Assembly: GCA_965226965.1 (NCBI GenBank)
Contig: OZ245715.1
Location: 4,092,001-4,156,000, forward strand
Reading direction: 5' to 3'
Source of the DNA: Endoryza foliicola
Lineage (GTDB): Bacteria; Bacteroidota; Bacteroidia; Chitinophagales; Chitinophagaceae
Length of the DNA: 64,000 nucleotides
Part shown: one piece after another, positions 8,240 to 16,088 of the stretch
Layout: the number at the start of each line of letters is the position of its first letter
Position numbering within the stretch: the first letter of the stretch is position 1
The notes under the pieces: model-generated
Seen by the model: the letters and a program-made list of their open reading frames with translations, nothing else
Database searches by the model: none
What the model was told of the DNA's origin: nothing
Program-made: the position numbers and the translations under genes

Positions 8240-10306
8240 TTAAAAATCGGGATTAAACAATTGCGCAAACGGTTTCGTACTTACTTCATCTGCTGCATGT
8301 TTAATTCTATGATCGATCATTTTCAATAATAACTTTTGCCAAAGCCCCATTTCCACGTCAAACCGACCCATCATAGTATTCAAGCGATAGTTCATGTTTT
8401 CAGAAAGCCAAGCATTCTTATAGTCTTCTTTTAAGGTTCCCAATTCATCCATCATGTCTTGCACAAGTCCATGACAGATGTACCCCAAATCATAGAATAC
8501 AAAACTATTGCGCTTGGTCTCTAACATTGCCTTGTCCCATCTAGTACACATTACATGGGCCCATAAAAAACGGCTGGCTTCATAATGAAGTAGATTTGCC
8601 GTTACACGCATACTTTCAAGGTAAGATTGCTGCCAACCATTACTCTTTTTTATTGCACCAATCAATAAATCACTGGCCTCCTCGGTTTTTGAACGAACCA
8701 ACCGAAAAACAGCTTCCTTCTCTTTTGTAATACTAAGGTAGTATTCATTGAATGGATTCGACCAACTCTCAATAATGGTTCCGCCGGGCATATTGCCGGT
8801 ATTTTTTCCTAAACAGGTATACAACAGATCAACAGATTCTGCCATCAAAGCATTGGCTTTTACCAACGCCTCTCCGGCGTTGGGCACCAATACCTTCCCA
8901 AAACAAGATTCAAACTGATTCCTATTGGCCTCTTTTCCGCTCCACGCAGTAGCACAACCATAAGCCATAAAGCTCCAAGATGGCCGGACGAATGGCTCTA
9001 CTGCATCCGTCCACACCGAAGTAATGAAGCCTTTTGTTTTATTCTTCATACCTTCTTGAATACACAAATCAATATTATCATATGTGTACGCTGCAGCCGG
9101 ATAAATATGCCCCCATCCGGAAACAGCCGGTTGAATGATGAATTTCTTTCCTGCTTTCAAAATGGGATCTAAATAATGGTGCAAGGCAGCTGTATCGGGA
9201 GAATACTCCCAAATAACAGGAATTACATCTTCCGGGAATTTATTCATGAGCTCAGGGTAATAACTGGTCATATCGGTCCATGCCATTACAGTTTTTCCAT
9301 AACTCTTAAACTCATCAGTTATAACGCGCAAATGCTGCAACCAAAGTTCTTCTGAATGAATAGAGGAATCAGATTCAATTCGCAATCTGTTTGTCTCCCA
9401 TGTTTCGTCAAATCCAATATGAACGAATGCACTCGGAAACAACTCAACATATTGCTTGATCCAGTTTTTTAAAATTCTCCCTACTTCCGGGTTCCTAGGA
9501 TCTAGTTCGTGACCAAAATTGCCGATAGCCAATTTTGAATACCGCTCCTTTTTTAATAAATCATGCAAATGACCATAAAAAGCTACGAATGGCACAACGT
9601 CCATATGGCGCAGCTTCCCATATTCGATAATCTCCTTCATTTGAGCCTGACTATATCCCTGCTTATAGTTTAGATCGTCAAACCCATTCATTTCAATACT
9701 TACCTCATTGTAGAAATAATATTGGTTGGTTTTCCACCTCGATAAAAAATCTATTTGTTTTTTTATTTCATCAACGGTTGGCAAACCACCGTGTGCCATA
9801 TCCATCATTACCCCTCGATAAGGCAATACAGGCTGATCTTGAATTGAAACAAAGGGCAAAAAAGCCTCCTGCCCCCACGCCTCCACCAATTGTGAAATGG
9901 TTTGTGCTGCATAAAACAAACCGGTACTCGTAGTTGCGGTAATCGAAATTCCCTTTTCCGTGATCTCAAGAGAATATCCCTCCCGATCCCCTTTTACATT
10001 TTCGTTCGGAGTGGGAAGCAAACCACCACCTGCTTTCACAAGTATTGAAAGCGTTGACTGTGTTGGATTCAGAGCCTTCTTCAAGGGTAAGCCAGATGCA
10101 GTGACCAAGTTCGTTTTTAGGGCTTCTACTGCAAATCTCTCTTCGGCACTCCATTTGGGATTAGTGTAAATAGTTATATTTTTCAAAAACAGCTTCCCTT
10201 CTCTATAGCTCAGCTTTTGAGGTGTAGGAAATATCAGAGAATGCCCTTGAGCCATCACACCTGAAGCACACAATAAAAACAGCGTTACTAAAATCAAATA
10301 CTTCAT
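8240..10306 (-). CDS. Secreted GH20-like beta-N-acetylhexosaminidase
   Basis: 688 residues with an N-terminal signal peptide (hydrophobic MKYLILVTLFLLCASGVMAQ, cleavage near residue 20). Next come a GH20 N-terminal alpha/beta domain (about 25-160) and the GH20 barrel starting LPYRGVMMDMAHGG. The catalytic Asp-Glu pair is seen in HIGFDETWE; most family members read HxGGDE, so one Gly is Phe here. The C-terminal 200 residues are a helical extension. Exported to the periplasm or outer surface, it would remove terminal hexosamine residues from a glycan. Its closeness to SusCD fits a small polysaccharide-utilisation locus. Exact linkage and sugar are not determined. Confidence 0.85.
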   Translation of the reverse strand: MKYLILVTLFLLCASGVMAQGHSLIFPTPQKLSYREGKLFLKNITIYTNPKWSAEERFAVEALKTNLVTASGLPLKKALNPTQSTLSILVKAGGGLLPTPNENVKGDREGYSLEITEKGISITATTSTGLFYAAQTISQLVEAWGQEAFLPFVSIQDQPVLPYRGVMMDMAHGGLPTVDEIKKQIDFLSRWKTNQYYFYNEVSIEMNGFDDLNYKQGYSQAQMKEIIEYGKLRHMDVVPFVAFYGHLHDLLKKERYSKLAIGNFGHELDPRNPEVGRILKNWIKQYVELFPSAFVHIGFDETWETNRLRIESDSSIHSEELWLQHLRVITDEFKSYGKTVMAWTDMTSYYPELMNKFPEDVIPVIWEYSPDTAALHHYLDPILKAGKKFIIQPAVSGWGHIYPAAAYTYDNIDLCIQEGMKNKTKGFITSVWTDAVEPFVRPSWSFMAYGCATAWSGKEANRNQFESCFGKVLVPNAGEALVKANALMAESVDLLYTCLGKNTGNMPGGTIIESWSNPFNEYYLSITKEKEAVFRLVRSKTEEASDLLIGAIKKSNGWQQSYLESMRVTANLLHYEASRFLWAHVMCTRWDKAMLETKRNSFVFYDLGYICHGLVQDMMDELGTLKEDYKNAWLSENMNYRLNTMMGRFDVEMGLWQKLLLKMIDHRIKHAADEVSTKPFAQLFNPDF

Positions 10307-10653
10307 AACTGAAACAACTGAATTGAATAATGGAAGCTAATAGATTAGTGCTAGAAACTGATTGCCGTTCTTCCAAATCTCTTTCTTTTTTTGCAATCTG
10401 ATCAAAAAAAATGAGCGGACTGTACTCATTGAAGAAACATCCGCTCACAACACTTAAAAAATACAAGTTACATATGTATACTATCCCAGACCATAGCCTG
10501 CAAAAAATCGACGCTTGTTTTGATTTTTAACCAACCATTGTTTTTATTGTCACGTCTTTTTATTTGCCCTTTAAGTCCGTAATTAGCCATTATAAGAAAG
10601 AAAACGAAGTATCCATTCAAAGCAAGGCTATTTCGGTCATTGGAATAGTGCTC
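10307..10653. other. Intergenic region between susD and the GH20-like gene
   Basis: About 350 bp, AT-rich. It holds the hairpin at 10404-10447, described separately. The rest should contain the promoter of the GH20-like gene, but I see no clear TAnnTTTG element on the minus strand. No small ORF stands out. Confidence 0.5.
10404..10447 (-). terminator. Probable terminator of the susC-susD operon
   Basis: On the minus strand an 8-bp stem TGAGCGGA / TCCGCTCA with a 20-nt loop is followed by eight T. It lies about 210 bp past the SusD stop and before the GH20-like gene, so it probably ends susCD transcription. The loop is large, hence moderate confidence. Confidence 0.55.
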
Positions 10654-12246
10654 TTAATTTTTATCCCACCACAATGGTGTTAATACATTATCAGGTCCAC
10701 CCAACAAACTAACTGCTTTTTGAACAGCTGCAGTATTGGTTTGTGCCTCAGTGGTAAGGAAAGGCATTCTTCTGATAAATTTATCGGGAGTGATATCTGT
10801 ATTATCGCTATGAATAATGTGATACAACTCAGGAAAACCGGATCTGCGAACTTCAGCCCAACCTTCCATACCATCAGGGAATAAGGCCAGCCACTTTTGT
10901 TGTGCAACTTGTTTTCGGTTCATATTAGCATCCGCGCTCCACTTAATTGGATAATTGTTTACTGCAGGAGAATTGAAGTAGTCGTTTGGAGCAACCGGAG
11001 TAGCAGTGCTAGCAACATAATTACTGATTGCAGTACCATCTGTTATTCCCCATTGGGCCATCGATACTCGAATTCCTTGCTCATAAAATGCCTGCGCAGT
11101 TCCGCCCATATTCCACCCATTCAACGCTCCTTCTGCTTTTAAGAAATAGGCTTCTGCCGGATGCATTAAATCAAACGGAACATCGTAATTGGTTTTCCAA
11201 TCACTGATATTTTGATCCCAATAAGTCCAACGAGTACCCAAATTCGAATTGAACAAACGGGAATTCGCATCGATGATTTTTTCAGAAGTATACAAGCCAT
11301 TTCTTACCCCTGCATATTCACCTGTGGCTACTGCCGGTTGAAAGTAGATAGCCAACCGTGGGTCATTATAGCCTTTTAAAATTGACTCCATTGCAGCACT
11401 CATGCGAATATCGTCCCAACCTGCAGTTACAGCTAGCCCATTGAACTCATTGTAAAACACTTTGTTCTTAGGCATATAAGCATCATCTCCATTGGTATCC
11501 ATGGTTCCTGCGGCAACAGCGGCTTCTGCTTCTGATTTTGCCAATGTAGGATTCACCTTAGAAATTCTCAATGCTAAACGCAAACGGAGTGTGTTGGCAA
11601 ACTTGATCCACGCTGAAACCGGATCACTTTTTTTACCATACACCAAATCATAGGTTCCAAATGGTTTCTCACCTGTATGCGATTTCAGTACTGTTACAGC
11701 ACTGCTCAAACGTTTGAAGAAATCATAGTAAACCGAATCTTGAGGTGTATAAGCAATTGACGTTTTACCAGAAGCTGCTTCAAAATAGGGGATTGGTCCG
11801 AAGTAGTCAGTTACCCTATGAAACATCCATACCCACCATACATTTGCCAATGCGTTTTCCGCAGAATTCACATCAGTATTCGCCATAATTGTTTTCAACT
11901 GCGGTGCTGCAGAAATGTAAACCGGATTCCAACAAGCTGGCATCCAAGGTTGAACTACCACATACCTGTCGGTAGGAAAAGAATGTGCTGCTTGTGAAAA
12001 GAATTGTGAATACACTGACGCAATTGTCCCTTCTCCAATTTCAAAGTTGTCTGGACTAAGAGTTGGAGCTTGCAATGCATAAGAAAACATATAAGGAAAT
12101 TCATTGCTTCCAACACTACTCAAAGAATTGGAATCAGTATTTACCTTGTCGAAGTTCTTTGTACAGCCCACTAGTAAAGAGGAGGCCAATATCACCGCAA
12201 TGCCGGTATTCAATAGATTCATTTTTATACTTTTTATACGAAGCAT
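10654..12246 (-). CDS. SusD/RagB-family nutrient-binding outer-membrane lipoprotein
   Basis: 530 residues. The lipobox LVGC near residue 28 predicts a lipidated N-terminus on the outer membrane; the start could be the Met at 12222, eight codons inside. After the Cys it has NFDKVNTDSNSLSSV, the NxDxN-type start of the SusD-like_2 group, followed by a helical TPR-like fold with many aromatic residues. It lies 12 bp downstream of the SusC-like receptor, the standard pair that binds glycans or peptides and hands them to the TonB-dependent channel. The ligand cannot be read from sequence; the nearby hexosaminidase suggests a hexosamine-containing glycan. Confidence 0.92.
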   Translation of the reverse strand: MLRIKSIKMNLLNTGIAVILASSLLVGCTKNFDKVNTDSNSLSSVGSNEFPYMFSYALQAPTLSPDNFEIGEGTIASVYSQFFSQAAHSFPTDRYVVVQPWMPACWNPVYISAAPQLKTIMANTDVNSAENALANVWWVWMFHRVTDYFGPIPYFEAASGKTSIAYTPQDSVYYDFFKRLSSAVTVLKSHTGEKPFGTYDLVYGKKSDPVSAWIKFANTLRLRLALRISKVNPTLAKSEAEAAVAAGTMDTNGDDAYMPKNKVFYNEFNGLAVTAGWDDIRMSAAMESILKGYNDPRLAIYFQPAVATGEYAGVRNGLYTSEKIIDANSRLFNSNLGTRWTYWDQNISDWKTNYDVPFDLMHPAEAYFLKAEGALNGWNMGGTAQAFYEQGIRVSMAQWGITDGTAISNYVASTATPVAPNDYFNSPAVNNYPIKWSADANMNRKQVAQQKWLALFPDGMEGWAEVRRSGFPELYHIIHSDNTDITPDKFIRRMPFLTTEAQTNTAAVQKAVSLLGGPDNVLTPLWWDKN

Positions 12247-12258
12247 ATGCTAGTTGTT

Positions 12259-15200
12259 TTAGAATGATAATTTAAGATTCAAGCCAAGACTTCTCGAAGA
12301 AGGAAGATTGTAGTATTCAATCCCCTGGTAGTTACTGTTACCAAAACTAACCTCAGGATCGAAGTCCATCTTCCTTTTACCAATACCAGGGATATCAAGA
12401 ATCGAGCTTCCACGATAAATAAAGAACAAGTTTCTTCCTACCAAACTCAATCGCGCTGACTTAATAAAAGCGGGGAGGCTTTTAAATTCATAGCCCAACG
12501 ATAATTCACGCAAACGAACATTGGTAGCGTCATATGTGAAAAACTCACCCCAACTATAATCGCCTTGCGCTACAGTTTGCCAGAATTTCTCTGCATTAAT
12601 AGCAGTAGTGCTTTTACTTCCGTCTGCCTTTACAGCAGGCAATGTCCATGAACTGGCATCTCTATATTGATCGGTAACTTTCGAAGTACCCGCATAAGCA
12701 AACTGTGCTGCCGTTCCTGAAGTAATAACACCACCAAACTTGCCATCAATTAAAAGACCTAAAGTCCAATTGCCATATTTAAAAGTATTTGTAAACCCGA
12801 TGCTCACTTTAGGATTGTAGTTCCCTAATTTAGAAACAGTGTCTTCTCGTACAGGAACACCATTATCATTCACAACATAAGAACCGTTCAGGCGCTTCCA
12901 TTTATATCCATACAAATCACCAAATTCCCCGCCTTCTCTAATTACAGGTGTAGCGGTGCGAACATTCGAAGTAGACCCCAAATAGATATAACGAATTGAA
13001 GGATCAAGTGTAATCACTTTACTTTGGTTATACGCATAGTTGAGCCCTAAATCCCAAGTAAACTTATTTGTAGAAATAGCTTTGTAGTTTAACATCACTT
13101 CTACACCCGTGTTTTGAATGTTACCGGCATTGATGTATGCGCTCGAAAATCCGGAAGACGCAGGTGTCGCTACTTTCAACAATTGATTCTTAGAGTTCGA
13201 TTTATAAAAAGTAAGGTCAATACCCAACTTGTTAAACAATCTCCACTCAGTACCAATCTCGAATGATGTTGTCAATTCCGGTTTCAAATCTGAAATTGAT
13301 TTGATAGAGCTGCTAGTGATGTAGCCTCCATAGTTCCCGGTTACATAATTATACGTTTGATTGATCAAATACGGATCCGCATCGTTACCTACTTGGGCAT
13401 AGGAAGCTCTCACTTTAGCCATGTCAACAAAACTTGGCATCTTCATCATATCACTCAAGATCGAAGTAATACCAACTGATGGATAAAAGAAAGAATAAGG
13501 AGAAGGCAATGTACTCGACCAATCATTTCTAGCCGTTACATCTAAGTACAAATAGTCTTTGAAATTCAATTGAGCAGTTCCATATACTGACTGCAACTCT
13601 CTGTTTGCATTCGAAGTATTGGATGTTAATGCAGATGCAAAACGAAGATCGTACTTATTGTTAATGTTCAACCCGTCGGCAATACTCTTTCTAACCCTGA
13701 ATTTGCGAACCAAGTCGGATGCACCAATGTTATACGTAATTTTCAGATCCTTAGTAATATCGTTGTTACCACTTAACAAGAAATCCATATTACGTTCTGC
13801 AACAAAGTCATTCTCTTCAGAGAAGTAACCACCGGCCTTTCTCGCATAGTTGGGGGTATTGTTTGCGTACGACTGAGTAATAAAGTCGTTATAACTATCA
13901 TTACTAAATCGAGCTTGTGCCGTCAACCAATTGGTTAATTTGTATTTAACAGTTACCAATCCTGTTACGCGACTACGTTCTTCATTGTGATGACCATTGT
14001 AAACAGTCCAATAAGGATTGGTGTACACCGGATCTGAACTAGTCCAATAGTATGGTTTTTCAACAGCCCCAATAACTGTCTTATAATTTTGATACTCGCT
14101 CAAATTAACACTGCGTGGGATACGGTAAAGGTTGGCCGCTACCAAACCATCTCCACCCACACCGGGTTTGTTATAAATATTCTGTAATACATAGGTCACT
14201 TTCGCATCAGCGCTCAAACGATCGCTGATATTGAAATTCATTCTCGCGTTGAAAGTATGGCGCGACAAACTATTGGCAGGTACTAGTCCATTAATGAAAC
14301 TATTTGCATAAGAAAAATAAGACTGTACCTTTTCATTTCCTGCAGTTACACCCACTGAGTTATTTGTACTCATACCTGTCTTAAAGAAGTCCTTTACGTT
14401 GTTTGGATAGGCTTGCAACGAAACTGAATTACCATGGTAATCTGTAACCTGCTGCCCGGCAATCTTTGCGCCATAGCTCGTGCTCGTTAAAGTAGAATAA
14501 ACTCCACCGGCACCTTGACTATAAGTGTTCTGCAATTCCTGTAGCGACATTGGAGTTTCCATCGTAATACCGGAATTCACATTAACCGACATTTTGCCCG
14601 CCTTGCCTTTTTTAGTAGTAATTATGATTACACCGTTGTTTGCACGACTACCATACAAAGCAGCACCTGCTGCACCTTTCAACACGTTGATACTTTCAAT
14701 ATCGTCGGGGTTGATACTCGACAAACCATCAGTACCGCTTTGTCCGCCAAATCCACTGCCCGCGTCATCACGAACTTGACCTGCAGGCGTAGAGTTATCA
14801 ATAGCAACACCATCTACCACTACTAACGCATTGTTGTTTCCTTGAATTGATCTGTTACCTCTTAAAACAATGCGGGTAGCTCCACCGGGGCCATTCGCAC
14901 TAGAAGTAATGTTCAATCCCGCCACTTTGCCGCTTAAGGTATTGGCGAAGTTTGCATCACGAACTTCATTGATTTGATCACCTGCTATTCTTTGGGTAGA
15001 ATAAGAAAGGGATTTAGCTGTCCGCTGGATACCCAAGGCCGTAACAACCACCTCTCCTAACTCTTTGCTCTGACGAACCAATGAAATCGTAAGGTTTGCA
15101 TTAGTGCCGTCCAATTTCCATTCTATGGTTTCATAACCAACTGATGTAATAACGAGCGTTGAAGTGCTTGAAGTTACACTGATTGAAAAACTTCCGTCTT

Positions 15201-15465
15201 CGCCGGAGGTTACTCCTTTCTTCTCACCTTTTACTACAACAGAAACACGGGCAATTCCTTGTCCTGTTGTTTTGTCAATAACTTTACCTGAAATGGTCTT
15301 GCCACTTTGGGCCATCAAAGTTTGAACTGGGAATAAAAGTGTTGTGCTCAATAATAAGAGCAATCCCAAACTCAATTTTCTGGTGAAAAGAAAACAGGAA
15401 AAGAGTAGATTTCTGTTCAGTTTCGTAACCGGAAATCTGACCTGCTTGTTCTGAGCCATAAGCAT
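12259..15465 (-). CDS. SusC/RagA-family TonB-dependent outer-membrane receptor
   Basis: 1068 residues. A long N-terminus with a hydrophobic export signal ends near VQTLMAQSGK. Then come a carboxypeptidase-regulatory-like domain (ISGKVIDKTTGQGIARVSV), a plug domain with the SusC-type region LYGSRANNGVIIITTKKGK, and a large beta-barrel ending in LNLKLSF with a terminal aromatic residue, as required for barrel assembly. It forms an importer with the downstream SusD lipoprotein, powered by TonB-ExbBD (not in this window). A -7-like element is seen at 15585-15592. No anti-sigma/ECF pair is adjacent, so regulation may run through the AraC protein. Confidence 0.95.
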   Translation of the reverse strand: MLMAQNKQVRFPVTKLNRNLLFSCFLFTRKLSLGLLLLLSTTLLFPVQTLMAQSGKTISGKVIDKTTGQGIARVSVVVKGEKKGVTSGEDGSFSISVTSSTSTLVITSVGYETIEWKLDGTNANLTISLVRQSKELGEVVVTALGIQRTAKSLSYSTQRIAGDQINEVRDANFANTLSGKVAGLNITSSANGPGGATRIVLRGNRSIQGNNNALVVVDGVAIDNSTPAGQVRDDAGSGFGGQSGTDGLSSINPDDIESINVLKGAAGAALYGSRANNGVIIITTKKGKAGKMSVNVNSGITMETPMSLQELQNTYSQGAGGVYSTLTSTSYGAKIAGQQVTDYHGNSVSLQAYPNNVKDFFKTGMSTNNSVGVTAGNEKVQSYFSYANSFINGLVPANSLSRHTFNARMNFNISDRLSADAKVTYVLQNIYNKPGVGGDGLVAANLYRIPRSVNLSEYQNYKTVIGAVEKPYYWTSSDPVYTNPYWTVYNGHHNEERSRVTGLVTVKYKLTNWLTAQARFSNDSYNDFITQSYANNTPNYARKAGGYFSEENDFVAERNMDFLLSGNNDITKDLKITYNIGASDLVRKFRVRKSIADGLNINNKYDLRFASALTSNTSNANRELQSVYGTAQLNFKDYLYLDVTARNDWSSTLPSPYSFFYPSVGITSILSDMMKMPSFVDMAKVRASYAQVGNDADPYLINQTYNYVTGNYGGYITSSSIKSISDLKPELTTSFEIGTEWRLFNKLGIDLTFYKSNSKNQLLKVATPASSGFSSAYINAGNIQNTGVEVMLNYKAISTNKFTWDLGLNYAYNQSKVITLDPSIRYIYLGSTSNVRTATPVIREGGEFGDLYGYKWKRLNGSYVVNDNGVPVREDTVSKLGNYNPKVSIGFTNTFKYGNWTLGLLIDGKFGGVITSGTAAQFAYAGTSKVTDQYRDASSWTLPAVKADGSKSTTAINAEKFWQTVAQGDYSWGEFFTYDATNVRLRELSLGYEFKSLPAFIKSARLSLVGRNLFFIYRGSSILDIPGIGKRKMDFDPEVSFGNSNYQGIEYYNLPSSRSLGLNLKLSF

Positions 15466-15584
15466 TAGTATTTGATTGTTTAAACGGTTAACAGAGATTC
15501 ACTCCGCTGTTAAATGGGTTGTGTTGCTTTCAATTTAGAAGCACGGATTATGTCTGACAAAAACAACAAGAGCACTTACTGATT

Positions 15585-15592
15585 CAAATTTA
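15585..15592 (-). promoter_or_regulatory. Candidate -7 element of the susC promoter (TAAATTTG)
   Basis: On the minus strand the sequence reads TAAATTTG, matching the Bacteroidota -7 consensus TAnnTTTG. It would give a leader of about 110 nt before the susC start. No TTTG is seen at the expected -33 spacing. Confidence 0.35.
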
Positions 15593-16027
15593 TCAATGTC
15601 ATTTTCTATAAAAATTCAATAATCAAATGACTTTGTATACTTTTTTAACATTTGTATTTTTTGCGAAAAAAAATGCAAATCGCATGTTGAACAATCGATC
15701 AAAGGAGTTCGCCAATTTTAAAACATAACGCTGAAATCCAATACCAACAATAATTTCAAAAGAATTTGATAGGATGTTCAATGTTCATTGAACTGCATTC
15801 AGAAGGAGTAGTGTTGTATTTTTGGCCTTGGTTCTTGTACTTTTTTGTCTAATTTCTCCCATTTTATGATCAAAAAATCAAATATTGATAATTGAGATGT
15901 ATGTAGTTTTTTCATTCACTATTGAAATCATTTCATCTTGGCAATGTGCTGCATATTCCAAACCAAAATAAAGCAGCATATCAGCGGTACCTACCGCTCA
16001 CCACAATAAATCTTTTCTCGTTTACTC

Positions 16028-16052
16028 AAAAAAAAGTCTCGCAATGCGAGAC
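16028..16052 (-). terminator. Rho-independent terminator of the FAD/Fe-S dehydrogenase gene
   Basis: Minus strand: 7-bp perfect stem GTCTCGC / GCGAGAC with a 3-nt loop followed by a run of about eight T, 37 bp past the stop codon. Confidence 0.8.
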
Positions 16053-16088
16053 CAACTTATAACTTACCAATTAAAAACCTACAACTCA

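Larger units (their letters stand above)
15466..16088. other. Intergenic region upstream of susC
   Basis: About 620 bp, AT-rich, with no convincing ORF. From left to right: a candidate susC promoter element (15585-15592, minus strand), an untranslated stretch, a 16-bp palindrome AGCGGTACCTACCGCT at 15983-15998 that could be an operator, and the terminator of the upstream FAD/Fe-S gene at 16028-16052. Confidence 0.6.

Noticed and set aside
15983..15998. Palindrome AGCGGTACCTACCGCT as a terminator
   Set aside because: Two-base loop and no T run on either side; at most an operator.
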